A stretch of DNA of 64,000 nucleotides. It comes from an uncultured Lachnospira sp. Its GTDB lineage: Bacteria > Bacillota > Clostridia > Lachnospirales > Lachnospiraceae. The notes beneath the pieces were generated by a model. It was not told the DNA's origin. It saw only the letters and a list, made by a program, of their open reading frames with translations, and did not search any database. The number at the start of each line of letters is the position of its first letter. Position 1 is the stretch's first letter. Below are positions 25,561-35,467 of the stretch, one piece after another. Location of the stretch: assembly GCA_934343805.1 (NCBI GenBank), contig CAKRIN010000002.1, forward strand, positions 111,204 to 175,203, in the 5' to 3' direction. The translations under genes and the position numbers were made by a program.

Positions 25561-26697
25561 TTATAACAACTCCATGAAGCGCTTTACTGTATACTTCCAT
25601 GTATACTTTGACGCAACCTCATCATATGTCTTAGCCGCAGCCTGTTTCCTGTATTCCTTCTGGTCAATAAGCTCTTCCAGCGCAACACTTAATGCATGCC
25701 ACTCATTATCTGGAAGAATCAGTCCGTAACTCTTATCCTTAATAAGTTCTCTTGTACCCCCACGATATGTTGATACAATATAATCTCCACATACTACCGC
25801 CTCAAGCACTGTTGTCGGAAACCCTTCTGACACTGATGGCAGGCAGAAAATATCTGACTCACACAACAAAGCAACTACATCATCTTTACTCAGATTACCG
25901 GTAAAGATAATATTATCATTAGCATTATTCTCAAGAGTTTCCTTTAAATATCCCTCTCCTGCAGCAATCATGTAGACATCTTTACGCTTTTCATTAATTC
26001 TTAACACAGCCTTTTCCAGTTCCTCAATTCCCTTTTCAACTGTAAGACGCCCTACAAATGCAATTACTGTTGCATCCGCAGGAATGTTATTCTCTTTTCT
26101 AAAACTTCTTTTAACGCTTTGTTTCTTTCTGTTAAACTCATCAACATCTATAGAATTATATAGTATTGTTTCTGAATTAATATGAAAATGCTTTATCCAT
26201 TCTAAAACTGCTCCAGATACTCCGGCATATTCCTTGCAATACATTTTATCAAGCAGTGTAATTCCATGTTCATACCATTCTCCAACTTTACTGGTTACTC
26301 CATTGCCCGTATTAAGATGGCTTGTTCCATGATCCAGCAATATACATCTGACTCCCATTTTATGTGCCAGCCTTACCCCATATAATGAAAGCGGATAAAA
26401 TCTTGTATTAACAAGAAACACATCGAATTGCCTCTGTTTAAGCTTTCTTGTCCATTCTCTTTTCTTCTTTCCAGCCTTAAGAAATGGGAATCTCCCTCCC
26501 ATCAGAGAATATGAACTCATTCTGATAATTTCTATTCCTTCTTTTTGCTCATATTCCGCTTCCCCAGGAATCTCAGATGTAATAATTGTAACTTTATTTC
26601 CCAATCTCACAAGTTCCTTTGAAAAATTATCAACATACTGTTCAACCCCTCCAACATGTGGAAGAAACTGCGGACTGACTATGCATATAGACTTCAT
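25561..26697 (-). CDS. Glycosyltransferase family 4
   Basis: 378 aa. N-terminal Rossmann half starts SICIVSPQFLPHVGGVEQYV with the GG typical of GT4; the nucleotide-sugar half has FVGRLTVEKGIEEL and the EX7E motif SEGFPTTVLEAV. A retaining cytoplasmic enzyme of the polysaccharide assembly line. The LicD gene is 12 bases upstream. Donor and linkage unknown. Confidence 0.88.
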   Translation of the reverse strand: MKSICIVSPQFLPHVGGVEQYVDNFSKELVRLGNKVTIITSEIPGEAEYEQKEGIEIIRMSSYSLMGGRFPFLKAGKKKREWTRKLKQRQFDVFLVNTRFYPLSLYGVRLAHKMGVRCILLDHGTSHLNTGNGVTSKVGEWYEHGITLLDKMYCKEYAGVSGAVLEWIKHFHINSETILYNSIDVDEFNRKKQSVKRSFRKENNIPADATVIAFVGRLTVEKGIEELEKAVLRINEKRKDVYMIAAGEGYLKETLENNANDNIIFTGNLSKDDVVALLCESDIFCLPSVSEGFPTTVLEAVVCGDYIVSTYRGGTRELIKDKSYGLILPDNEWHALSVALEELIDQKEYRKQAAAKTYDEVASKYTWKYTVKRFMELL

Positions 26698-26709
26698 AAC
26701 ACTTCCTCT

Positions 26710-27555
26710 TTATTCACCAAAATCCAAAACATCTGCAGCATGATTTACTCTTTTATCAACTGGTGGTAATTCCATGTAATCACCATAGTAACTCCTCAAC
26801 ACCTTATCATAATTATTAGGAATATTTAGCTCTACTCCATCAAAATCAACGCACTTATATGGTACGATATCTTTTTCTGCAATAATAGTTCTATCTGCAT
26901 AACCATCCTGATAAATAATGTACTTATCGCTTTCAGATTCATTAGACATCATGCAGTATTGCAGCATCTTCTTATAGAGATAAACATTTCCATGAGGGAT
27001 AAGATGTAATATATAATGTGCTATAAAACATATTGCTTTGGCAACGGCCCCTGTAATTCCTTTCATTCCAACCTCTGCCCATGGTGAACAGTATAAAAAT
27101 ACAAGCATTGCACACAATCTTGCCTTTTTCTTCTGCTTCTTAAACATAGCCTCATTTTCTGGGATCTTATCATATACGAATATATCTATAAATATCCCCT
27201 GTGGACATTTCATCTTTTCTGAATGTTTATTAATAAATGTTGTTCCCTTTTTCTCAACTTTAATTACATTACCAAGATAAGCGCTGTCTCTTAATGGTGA
27301 CATTAAATAATACTTATCTCCCAGCTCTTCATCAAACACTTTCTCGAATCGCTCATAATCCTCCCTGAGCATCACTATATCCATATCATCATCCCATGGT
27401 ATGAATCCGCTATGTCTGATAGCTCCTATTAGTGACCCGAATGCTACTGAATATCCAATATTATGCTTCTCACAGACATCATGAATATCCTTACACATAT
27501 TGCGTTCTACTGATTGAAGCTTTTTCAAATCTGCATCATCATATTGTTTTCTCAT
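26710..27555 (-). CDS. LicD-family phosphotransferase
   Basis: 281 aa. The LicD core AFGSLIGAIRHSGFIPWDDD is intact and MDIVML follows, a nucleotidyltransferase-fold metal site. LicD enzymes transfer phosphocholine (or related phospho-amines and phospho-alditols) from CDP donors onto surface glycans. The donors would be made by the LicC-type enzymes at 14280, 17682 and 44911. A hydrophobic stretch (about residues 165-185) suggests membrane contact. 2 bases behind the flippase gene, so cotranslated. Acceptor unknown. Confidence 0.9.
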   Translation of the reverse strand: MRKQYDDADLKKLQSVERNMCKDIHDVCEKHNIGYSVAFGSLIGAIRHSGFIPWDDDMDIVMLREDYERFEKVFDEELGDKYYLMSPLRDSAYLGNVIKVEKKGTTFINKHSEKMKCPQGIFIDIFVYDKIPENEAMFKKQKKKARLCAMLVFLYCSPWAEVGMKGITGAVAKAICFIAHYILHLIPHGNVYLYKKMLQYCMMSNESESDKYIIYQDGYADRTIIAEKDIVPYKCVDFDGVELNIPNNYDKVLRSYYGDYMELPPVDKRVNHAADVLDFGE

Positions 27556-27557
27556 AA

Positions 27558-28820
27558 TTACCCCTTATTTTCTTTCTGTTCATGCATTTGTTTTAAAATA
27601 ATAGTAAATATGTCCATTGAAAAAATAACAACTATCATTCCTATTGAAATTGCATATGCCAGAATAGCTCCATCAATGCACAGCATTTTTACAAGAATCC
27701 TTGTTATTAATAAGGCCGTGACAAATGCCGCACCATATCCTATAAGCAACCATTTCTGCTGCCTCAATACTGTTATGCAATAATATGCAAATGTCATAAG
27801 TGCACTTATACCACCACACAACATAATAAATATCAACTGAATTTTGTATGAATTCAAATTTACATTATATAGTAGTGATAGCACCGGTATTCCAAGTAAT
27901 GCACTGGCACCAACCGCCAAAGCTGTTATCACCATTATTACAAGATACATTTTCAATATTATTTTTAACAGACTGTTGAATTGCTTCTGTTCTCTATATA
28001 AAGCCATCTTTATGAGTAATGGTCTGAAAATAAACAGACTAAAAAGATTGATAACGAATGCTGGCATAAACAGAATATTATATATATTCTGTATTTCATC
28101 ACTGTACATACTGTTTATTGCATATTTAGATGCATTGTTTATATACATCATTACAAAAGAGCCTATGAAAAGTGGCAGAACCTCTTTAAAAAGCCCAGCT
28201 ACGCTTTTTATATCAAAATCATATTTCCTTCTGTCTTCTATATATATTACCCTGAATTCATTAAACCACAGTACTACTACCGAAGACACAAACAGAACTA
28301 TACATGATATTACGAAATTTCTTGAAACGATCATTGTAATCATAAATATAATCATACAAAATATTATCCTTATGAAACATATCTTTCCAGACATATCAAT
28401 TCTGTCTTTCTGCTGGAATCTTCCTGCAAGGAGGTCAGAAAATGCATCCATCAGTCTGTATCCTGACAAGCTAAGAACTGCTACAGATTTTTCAAACGAA
28501 AATGGATTGCATAATGTGTACACAAATGAACAAATAATCATAACCATACATGATATCATCCTAAGCCAGAAATATGTATCATAATGATATTTCTCTGATA
28601 CATCTGTTGACTGATATGGTCTTACCTCTAATGTACCAATCGTATACATAAGTTGTGAATTAGAATATGCAAATGCAAATATTCCTCCACTGTTACTTCC
28701 AAAAAAACGATTTACTGCTATAGAAAAGATAAGCGATGAAAATGCGTTACTCAGACTTCCCAACATATTCCATATATACTTTTCCTTGTCTGTAGCTTTG
28801 CTATCAAAACTAATTTTCAT
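27558..28820 (-). CDS. Polysaccharide flippase-like membrane protein (Wzx/MOP type)
   Basis: 420 aa, about 12 membrane helices; begins KYIWNMLGSLSNAFSSLIFS, the usual first helix of polysaccharide flippases, followed by NRFFGSNSGGIFAFAYS. Wzx proteins flip lipid-linked repeat units. An ABC polymer exporter is encoded in the same operon, so this one may handle a side chain or another lipid-linked intermediate. Together with LicD directly downstream it may export the unit that LicD decorates (inference). Confidence 0.82.
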   Translation of the reverse strand: MKISFDSKATDKEKYIWNMLGSLSNAFSSLIFSIAVNRFFGSNSGGIFAFAYSNSQLMYTIGTLEVRPYQSTDVSEKYHYDTYFWLRMISCMVMIICSFVYTLCNPFSFEKSVAVLSLSGYRLMDAFSDLLAGRFQQKDRIDMSGKICFIRIIFCMIIFMITMIVSRNFVISCIVLFVSSVVVLWFNEFRVIYIEDRRKYDFDIKSVAGLFKEVLPLFIGSFVMMYINNASKYAINSMYSDEIQNIYNILFMPAFVINLFSLFIFRPLLIKMALYREQKQFNSLLKIILKMYLVIMVITALAVGASALLGIPVLSLLYNVNLNSYKIQLIFIMLCGGISALMTFAYYCITVLRQQKWLLIGYGAAFVTALLITRILVKMLCIDGAILAYAISIGMIVVIFSMDIFTIILKQMHEQKENKG

Positions 28821-28838
28821 TGTATATTCCCTAATGAT

Positions 28839-29180
28839 TTATTTCTTTTCATACATATTCTCCCTTACTGCAATTTCCTCAGTAAGATTTCTTAATTTAT
28901 CCTCAAGTACAGAAATCTTGATTGACATAGTAAACATTCTGAGAATCAGCAAGAATATTACCACTACAAACACAAAATTAACAGGTGCCTGGAATCCCAG
29001 CACTTCAGCCCCCCAGCTTGCAATTCCCGGAAACACACTTAACAATACAAGAATAAGTGCAAAAAATATCCAGAACACAGTATCATTAATATTCATCTGT
29101 GACTTTCGAAGCTTCCTGGCAATATAGAAACATGTAAGTATCGAAATAACAATTAATACAACCTTTAAACTTAATGACAT
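28839..29180 (-). CDS. DUF2304-type small membrane protein
   Basis: 113 aa with three hydrophobic helices and a helical, charged C-terminus (KISVLEDKLRNLTEEIAVRE). ATG 29180 lies 2 bases after the stop of the GT2 gene, with GAGAGGT ahead; a longer start at 29207 would overlap that gene. DUF2304 proteins typically sit next to polyprenyl-phosphate-mannose-synthase-like GT2 enzymes, as here, and probably form their membrane anchor. Confidence 0.82.
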   Translation of the reverse strand: MSLSLKVVLIVISILTCFYIARKLRKSQMNINDTVFWIFFALILVLLSVFPGIASWGAEVLGFQAPVNFVFVVVIFLLILRMFTMSIKISVLEDKLRNLTEEIAVRENMYEKK

Positions 29181-29182
29181 GC

Positions 29183-29881
29183 CTACAGACCTCTCTTTCT
29201 GAACCACTGGACAAAAAGTATTGATGTTGTCATATGGAACATGTATTTAATACTATTGATAGGGTTAAGGTAACTCTCTCCTGCTACTCTTTCACTCATC
29301 TCGACCTGATGTTCACCTACTCTGGCCCCGCATCTTGTAAGATATGCTATGGTATCCGGCTCTGGTCCGAAGTTCATGCTTGTTGCCAGTTTCTGAATCA
29401 TTCTTTTGTTAAACATTCTCATTCCCGAGGTAGGATCTTTTATCTTCTTGTGACAGGTTATCAGTATACAGAATTCTATCAGTCTGCTTCCTAACATTCT
29501 CGCTGTAAATGGTTTCTTTTCAGACGCAAATCTTGAACCGATAACTATATCAAGATTATCATCTACTGCCATCTGCTTCATACCGGCAATAAACTGCGGA
29601 TTATGCTGTCCATCGCCATCAAACTGAATTGCATAGTCATAATCATTAGCTAGTGCATACTTCATTCCTGCCTGAAAAGCCCCTGCAAGTCCAAGGTTGA
29701 CCGGAAGATCAATAAGATTATAATTATGTTCTCTGCATAACTTTGCTGTATTATCCTTTGAACCATCATTTATAACAACATAATCAAATTCCTTATAATT
29801 ATTTATAAGATTATCCACAACCCGTACAATGTTATCCTGTTCATTGTAAGCTGGAATAATTACCAGAACCTTTTTATTCAT
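29183..29881 (-). CDS. GT2 glycosyltransferase, dolichol-phosphate-mannose-synthase-like
   Basis: 232 aa from ATG 29881 (AGAGGA site); an upstream open frame overlaps manC and lacks support. VLVIIPAYNEQDN, VINDGSKDNT, FDGDGQHNP (DxD-type metal site) and SRFAS..PTSGMRMFNK match DPM1-like enzymes that load a sugar on polyprenyl phosphate. manC immediately upstream would supply GDP-mannose. The product would feed a GT-C enzyme such as the protein at 23556. Confidence 0.88.
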   Translation of the reverse strand: MNKKVLVIIPAYNEQDNIVRVVDNLINNYKEFDYVVINDGSKDNTAKLCREHNYNLIDLPVNLGLAGAFQAGMKYALANDYDYAIQFDGDGQHNPQFIAGMKQMAVDDNLDIVIGSRFASEKKPFTARMLGSRLIEFCILITCHKKIKDPTSGMRMFNKRMIQKLATSMNFGPEPDTIAYLTRCGARVGEHQVEMSERVAGESYLNPINSIKYMFHMTTSILFVQWFRKRGL

Positions 29882-29897
29882 AACATCCTCTTTCTTA

Positions 29898-30968
29898 TTA
29901 GAGATACTCGTTCTTTCCTTCTTCGCGAAGCTTTGCCAGTACCTGCTTGATTTCTCCTGCATTCTCCTTAGTTGTGATAAGAGTTGCATCCTTAGTATCG
30001 ACAACTACAACATCTCTTAAACCAACTGTTGCTATAAGTTTCTCTCCACCTTCTATAACACAGTCCTTTGTGTTAACAGCAACAACATTGCCATTAATAA
30101 CATTGCCATTATCATCATTTTTCTTAATTCTTCCAACTGCTAACCATGAACCAACATCATCCCATCCAAAATTTCCTGGAAGAGTATAGATAGAATCTGC
30201 TTTTTCCATTATTCCGTAGTCAACTGACTGTGATTCAAGATTTGGAAACTCTGACTCAAGTACTGATTCCTGTACATCTGTTCCTATAGCATTCTTTATC
30301 TTCATAAGTCCATCATATGTATCTGGCATGAACTTTTTAAAACAATCAAGAATTGTGGATACCTTCCATACAAACATTCCACTATTCCACAAATATGTTC
30401 CATCAGCCAGATATGACCTGGCTGTTTCAAGATCTGGTTTCTCAACAAATTTCTCAACAGAATATGCATTATTCTTCTTGTCATCCTGATTGTACTTAAT
30501 ATATCCATATCCTGTTTCCGGATAATTTGGTGTGATTCCAACTGTCACAAGGTTAGCACCTTCCTCAGCAATCTGTACTGCTTCCCTGAATGTATCTGCA
30601 AATATTTCATTATTCTTGATAAGATGATCAGAAGGAAGAACAATCATAACTGCATCTTCATATTTACCAGCAACATGTACAGCTCCCAGACCTACGCATG
30701 GTGCAGTATTTCTTCCTATTGGCTCACACAGTATATTCTCTTCAGGAATTCCCGGAAGCTGCTGTTTTACGAGTTCTCTATAATTCTTATTAGTTGCTAC
30801 ATATACATCCTTGATATCTACCAGTGGACTGATTCTTTCTACTGTAAGCTGAATCATTGTTTTTCCATCGTCTGTAAGAGATAAGAACTGTTTTGGCATA
30901 TTCACTCTGCTTCTTGGCCAGAATCTTTCTCCCTTACCGCCTGCCATAATAAGTGCTGTAGTTTTCAT
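29898..30968 (-). CDS. manC: Mannose-1-phosphate guanylyltransferase
   Basis: 356 aa. The nucleotide-binding start IMAGGKGERFWPRSR and PKQFLSL are diagnostic; EPIGRNTAPCVGL, VLPSDHLI and FVEKPD follow, and the C-terminal half has GNFGWDDVGSW. It makes GDP-mannose from mannose-1-phosphate and GTP. The length matches the single-domain form without the phosphomannose isomerase domain of bifunctional ManC/AlgA. 16 bases ahead of the DPM1-like gene. Confidence 0.93.
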   Translation of the reverse strand: MKTTALIMAGGKGERFWPRSRVNMPKQFLSLTDDGKTMIQLTVERISPLVDIKDVYVATNKNYRELVKQQLPGIPEENILCEPIGRNTAPCVGLGAVHVAGKYEDAVMIVLPSDHLIKNNEIFADTFREAVQIAEEGANLVTVGITPNYPETGYGYIKYNQDDKKNNAYSVEKFVEKPDLETARSYLADGTYLWNSGMFVWKVSTILDCFKKFMPDTYDGLMKIKNAIGTDVQESVLESEFPNLESQSVDYGIMEKADSIYTLPGNFGWDDVGSWLAVGRIKKNDDNGNVINGNVVAVNTKDCVIEGGEKLIATVGLRDVVVVDTKDATLITTKENAGEIKQVLAKLREEGKNEYL

Positions 30969-31000
30969 ATATTCCTCCTTATTCTGCTTCTCATGTTTTT

Positions 31001-32929
31001 CTACACAATTGTAAAGTTCTTCTTAGAATCGTAATACCGGCCTTCTATTCGTATAGCTATATTATACCGGCCAGCAGCCATATCTGTTGTATCTATTCCG
31101 CAATAAAATGGTGCAAAGTTAATATTTTGCGTTACACCTTTCCTTAAGTGAAATACTCTGTCACATATTGATTTTGCTTTTATTTTGTAACATTCCTGCT
31201 GGTTATACAGTAAAATCACGGGATTATAATACACTTTCTTCCCATTATATGCAAATCCTCTTAACTGAATATCTTCATGATACCCACACTCTGTTATCTT
31301 TACTGTTTTTCTTAGTTCATTATCACTGTATATTCTCTGCATATTTATTCGCTCAGGTCTTCTATATATAACAGAATATATTTCCTGATTAAATCCGTAA
31401 TCATTCTTAATCTGTGTAAGAAGCGGACTATAAAAAGGATCATACTTTTCCAGCCCTGGATGATTACTGTATGTGCGTTCTCTTGCAAGCATATTTCTCT
31501 TGTTCTTATCTTCATCAATCTCATCATCTCCTCTTGAGAATGATTCATGATGATATAGAACAACATCATTTCGCAATACATTATAATACCCGGCCTCGTA
31601 CAGGCTTAAACATATATCTACATCATTATGTGTTACTACGAGCGATTCATCAAAGCCACCTGCTTCATCATACTTTTTCTTTTCAAGCATGAAGCAGGCT
31701 CCCGTAACACACAGACAATCATAATCTGCAATATTCCTGTATGCTTTAATACTCTTATTATCCACTGCTTTGGCATACAGGTGGGCAAAGCAGCTTGTTT
31801 CATAGTTAACTACCCCTATATGCTGGATATAAGATGATTCTGGATACAACAGTTTAGCTCCAACTGCACCTGTCTTTTCCTGTTTTGCCTGTCCTGCCAG
31901 TACTGTAAGCCAGTCCGTGTCATCATAATCCTGACCGGTTATTTCAATATCATCATTAAGAAATAATAACAGATTGCCTGTGGCATTTCCTGCTCCTGTA
32001 TTACACATATAAGAAAAGTTAAAATCCCTCTTCTCATATATATAACGTGTTTCCACCTTCATATTTTCAAGGAGCTCTTCATATAGCGCTTTGTTTTTTT
32101 CAGAACTTCCATTATCAACAACTATTATTTCATAATCAGCATTAAACGTATATTTCTGGATACTTTCAAGACAGCATCCAAGAATCTGAGGATTGTCTTT
32201 TGATGGAATTATTATGCTTATCTTATCTGAAGCCGACACAGAATAATGTACATGTGTCACATCAGCATGAGACTTGTCGTTTATTATGTGCGCCTTTATA
32301 TCTTTTGTCTGCAGAAGCTTTTTCTTCAGATAAGCATCGTATTCATGCTTATTCTCACAATACATTTTTCCTTTAACTCTATGAGAAAGAATGTAATTAA
32401 CATGCCCTACTTTTTCAATCTCACAGCATGAAAGTATTGCCAGTGCCAGTGCATAACTGTCTGTATCTTTCTGATTTCCAGTCAGTTCATTCAGAACTGC
32501 AATGCCTTCATCATATTTTTTACGTCTGACAGCATATACACCCCCTATATAATCAAACGACAATATTGTATCCGGCGAATAATCTGGTTTACAGTCAGGA
32601 TGGCTCCTTTTCCCTCCATCACTCAACTCGTCCATATCCCCATATATAAAGTCATATTCTTTCCCCGCTCTGGCCGCTGCACTTATATATCCCGCAAGCA
32701 CCTTCTTATATCCAGCTGCCAGTTTCATATCCTTGCCACATACGACGACATAATCATCAATCGCAGTTTCAGGATATTCATGCGCAGTCCTTAAAGGTTC
32801 TATCTTCTTTATATATGACTGATATGCATCTTCATCACTTATCCCATCTCTTATTTTCTGACCCAATGCATATTTAAATGTTCTGTAACCTTCTTTATTG
32901 ATTATTTCCAATGCGCGTGTTAAAAACAT
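31001..32929 (-). CDS. GT2 glycosyltransferase with large flanking domains
   Basis: 642 aa. The central GT2 domain (about 225-480) has ISIIIPSKDNPQILG, VVDNGSSEKN, LLFLNDDIEI and GACFMLEKKKYDEAGGFDE; the acceptor region ends HESFSRGDDE. The first ~220 residues look like a degenerate GT2-like domain (VVCGKDMKL, FIYGDMDEL) and the last ~110 are beta-rich. It shares the HYESxSRG signature with the neighbour at 32942, so they probably act in succession on one chain. Sugar unknown; rhamnose is plausible because rfb genes are in the locus. Confidence 0.84.
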   Translation of the reverse strand: MFLTRALEIINKEGYRTFKYALGQKIRDGISDEDAYQSYIKKIEPLRTAHEYPETAIDDYVVVCGKDMKLAAGYKKVLAGYISAAARAGKEYDFIYGDMDELSDGGKRSHPDCKPDYSPDTILSFDYIGGVYAVRRKKYDEGIAVLNELTGNQKDTDSYALALAILSCCEIEKVGHVNYILSHRVKGKMYCENKHEYDAYLKKKLLQTKDIKAHIINDKSHADVTHVHYSVSASDKISIIIPSKDNPQILGCCLESIQKYTFNADYEIIVVDNGSSEKNKALYEELLENMKVETRYIYEKRDFNFSYMCNTGAGNATGNLLLFLNDDIEITGQDYDDTDWLTVLAGQAKQEKTGAVGAKLLYPESSYIQHIGVVNYETSCFAHLYAKAVDNKSIKAYRNIADYDCLCVTGACFMLEKKKYDEAGGFDESLVVTHNDVDICLSLYEAGYYNVLRNDVVLYHHESFSRGDDEIDEDKNKRNMLARERTYSNHPGLEKYDPFYSPLLTQIKNDYGFNQEIYSVIYRRPERINMQRIYSDNELRKTVKITECGYHEDIQLRGFAYNGKKVYYNPVILLYNQQECYKIKAKSICDRVFHLRKGVTQNINFAPFYCGIDTTDMAAGRYNIAIRIEGRYYDSKKNFTIV

Positions 32930-32941
32930 CTGCTACCTCTA

Positions 32942-35449
32942 TTAGTCTAATTGCAATGTATATGAACTTTCATTAAGTGGGAAATTCCTATTGTAGTATG
33001 GATCTCCCTCTTTTAGCTCTTTATGCCACTTTCTTTCAAATGTATCAATTTCACTCTTAAAACGTTTCTGCTTTTCATCAGTATCCTCATATCCTCTCGA
33101 TTTCGATTCATAATGATACCATTGTGAAAATGCATCATATACTACAAGATATCCCTTGCTTCTTACCTTCATACAAAAATCCACGTCATTGAATGCAACT
33201 GCATACTCCTCACTTAATCCACCTACTTCTGCATATATTTTGCTTGATACCATAAGGCATGCTGCTGTTACCGCTGAGTAATCACTTGTAAGATATGCCC
33301 TTGACATATATCCGTACTGCTCTGCGTCAAGGCCAACAAATGCATGCCCAGCTATACCTCCAAGTCCCACAATCACTCCTGCATGCTGTATTGTATCATC
33401 TGGATATAACAACTTAGCACCTACAATTCCAACATCTCTTCTCATGCAGTATCCCAGCATATCTTTTATAGAATCTGGGGCTATCATCTCTGTATCATTA
33501 TTAAGAAGCATTATATAATCACCTTTTGCCTGCTTCACTCCATAATTATTGATAGCAGAATAATTAAATTCTTTTTCCCATCTTATAACACTTACATTGC
33601 TATAATCCTTTTGTATTTTCTCATAATAATCAAAAGTTTCATGCTCTGTACTATTGTTCTCAACAACAATTACCTCAATATTTTTATAAGTATTAACCTT
33701 CATCAGTGACTGTATGCATTTGTCCAGATCATCTATATGATCTTTATTAGGAATAATTATTGATACAAGTGGATTTCCTGGTGTATCATATATCACCCTG
33801 CTTCCACCAAACAATTTACTAAGTTCAACTTTAGCTGGCACTCCAATTCTCTTAAGATGATCCTCCACTGCTTTTCTTCCAGCTTCATGGCAGTAAGCTT
33901 TACTGGCCGGATTAGCCGCTGTAGAATTATCATGCATTCTCCAGTGATATAAAATTCTCGCAACATGCTTTATTTTCCTGGCTTTTTCCGTCGTTCTTAA
34001 TATAATATCGTAATCCTGTGCGCCATCATATTCAGCATGAAATCCACCAGCCTCCTTAATAAGCTTTGTCTTAACACAATAAAAGTGTGTTATATAATTG
34101 TGGGATCTAAGCAGGTCTATATTAAAATCCGGTTTAAAATTAGGGTCTACATTTATCCATTTAGGTCCAAGAATCTTATCTTCATCTGTATACACTACAT
34201 CAACACAATCTTCCTGGAAAGCGTTCACAATTTCATATAAAGCATCTGGTTCCAGTGTATCATCATGATCAAGCAAAGCCGTTAATTCCCCAGTTGCCAT
34301 TTCCAATGCAGCATTAGTATTACCTGCTATTCCCATATTGGCATCAAGGAGCTTATATACGATTCTTGAATCTTTGTCTGAATATTCTTTAAGGACATTT
34401 TCCAATTCTTCATTTCCACAGCTGCCATCTGCTATACACAGCTGCCATCTGGCATATGTCTGATTAATAACTGAATCTATCATCTCCTTAAGATATATGA
34501 CAGGTGTATTATATGTTGGGACAATGATACTAATCACTGGCTCATACTCAAAATGCACTTCTTTCTGGCGTTGCATTTCTTCTTTTGTTACTTTGTTTAA
34601 TTTGAACCATTTTCTGTATATTTCAGGCTGGTCCATATAATCATATAAGAAATTATATATATGCTCCCTTACATTGGATGTACCATTTTCTTTAATATAT
34701 CCCATAAGATTCATTATGTTATGGGGTGTTGCAGCCTTTATGAATCGTTTCCACTTATCAATCTCATATACACGTTTCTGGCGTTTTTCCTCTTTTTCGA
34801 TGTTGATAACGATATTTTTCTGATAATTAGTTAAACACAGATTACCATTCCGGTATTCCACAAGTATAGATAAAACAAACCCTTTTGCATTGTCTTTATC
34901 CTCTGTATACCCATTATCTATCAGATCTAATCGCTCTGTATGCATATGATTAAAATGTATGCCAGCTCCTTTATCATCTCTTATATCTATAGATACATCA
35001 TTACCATCATTAGAGACCGCCCAGCCAGCAATTTTACACATTTCTCCTTTATCTGCTGTTTTCTCTATCCATATTTTATCTATATTGTACCTCAGACTGG
35101 ATGTATCTAATGTATATATAACATCTTTAGCGTCAAGCTCGACAAGATTATGGGTTTTACCATCTTCTTTTACTAATAAAGCGATACTTCTTATATCCTT
35201 ATCTTTAATATCAGTCTTTATCAGAAATCCCGATTCCATTCTTGGGTTAAGACCCTTTTCCACAAGAATATCTCTTTTATCTTTACGATACAATCTTTCA
35301 ATGCTATAGTCATGACTTTTCCCATTAACTTCAAGCACAATAGAATATTCTTTATCACTATCTGGGATATACCATCCTGATATAAGTATGTGTAATGTAT
35401 TCTCTTTCTTTGTTAATAAAACATTAAATACATTTTCACTTCTTTTCAT
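32942..35449 (-). CDS. Two-domain GT2 glycosyltransferase
   Basis: 835 aa with two GT2 domains: about 285-500 (IISIIVPTYNTPVI, LLDHDDTLEPDALY) and about 555-800 (LVSIIIPNKDHI, VVENNSTEHE, MLLNNDTEM, WYHYESKSRGYED). The first ~230 residues are beta-rich repeats with no recognised motif, perhaps a glycan-binding or scaffolding region. Two-domain GT2 enzymes often extend O-antigen or rhamnan-type polymers with alternating linkages. Directly downstream of the ABC exporter genes, as in ABC-dependent polysaccharide loci. Confidence 0.85.
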   Translation of the reverse strand: MKRSENVFNVLLTKKENTLHILISGWYIPDSDKEYSIVLEVNGKSHDYSIERLYRKDKRDILVEKGLNPRMESGFLIKTDIKDKDIRSIALLVKEDGKTHNLVELDAKDVIYTLDTSSLRYNIDKIWIEKTADKGEMCKIAGWAVSNDGNDVSIDIRDDKGAGIHFNHMHTERLDLIDNGYTEDKDNAKGFVLSILVEYRNGNLCLTNYQKNIVINIEKEEKRQKRVYEIDKWKRFIKAATPHNIMNLMGYIKENGTSNVREHIYNFLYDYMDQPEIYRKWFKLNKVTKEEMQRQKEVHFEYEPVISIIVPTYNTPVIYLKEMIDSVINQTYARWQLCIADGSCGNEELENVLKEYSDKDSRIVYKLLDANMGIAGNTNAALEMATGELTALLDHDDTLEPDALYEIVNAFQEDCVDVVYTDEDKILGPKWINVDPNFKPDFNIDLLRSHNYITHFYCVKTKLIKEAGGFHAEYDGAQDYDIILRTTEKARKIKHVARILYHWRMHDNSTAANPASKAYCHEAGRKAVEDHLKRIGVPAKVELSKLFGGSRVIYDTPGNPLVSIIIPNKDHIDDLDKCIQSLMKVNTYKNIEVIVVENNSTEHETFDYYEKIQKDYSNVSVIRWEKEFNYSAINNYGVKQAKGDYIMLLNNDTEMIAPDSIKDMLGYCMRRDVGIVGAKLLYPDDTIQHAGVIVGLGGIAGHAFVGLDAEQYGYMSRAYLTSDYSAVTAACLMVSSKIYAEVGGLSEEYAVAFNDVDFCMKVRSKGYLVVYDAFSQWYHYESKSRGYEDTDEKQKRFKSEIDTFERKWHKELKEGDPYYNRNFPLNESSYTLQLD

Positions 35450-35467
35450 AATTATGCACCTTCCTGA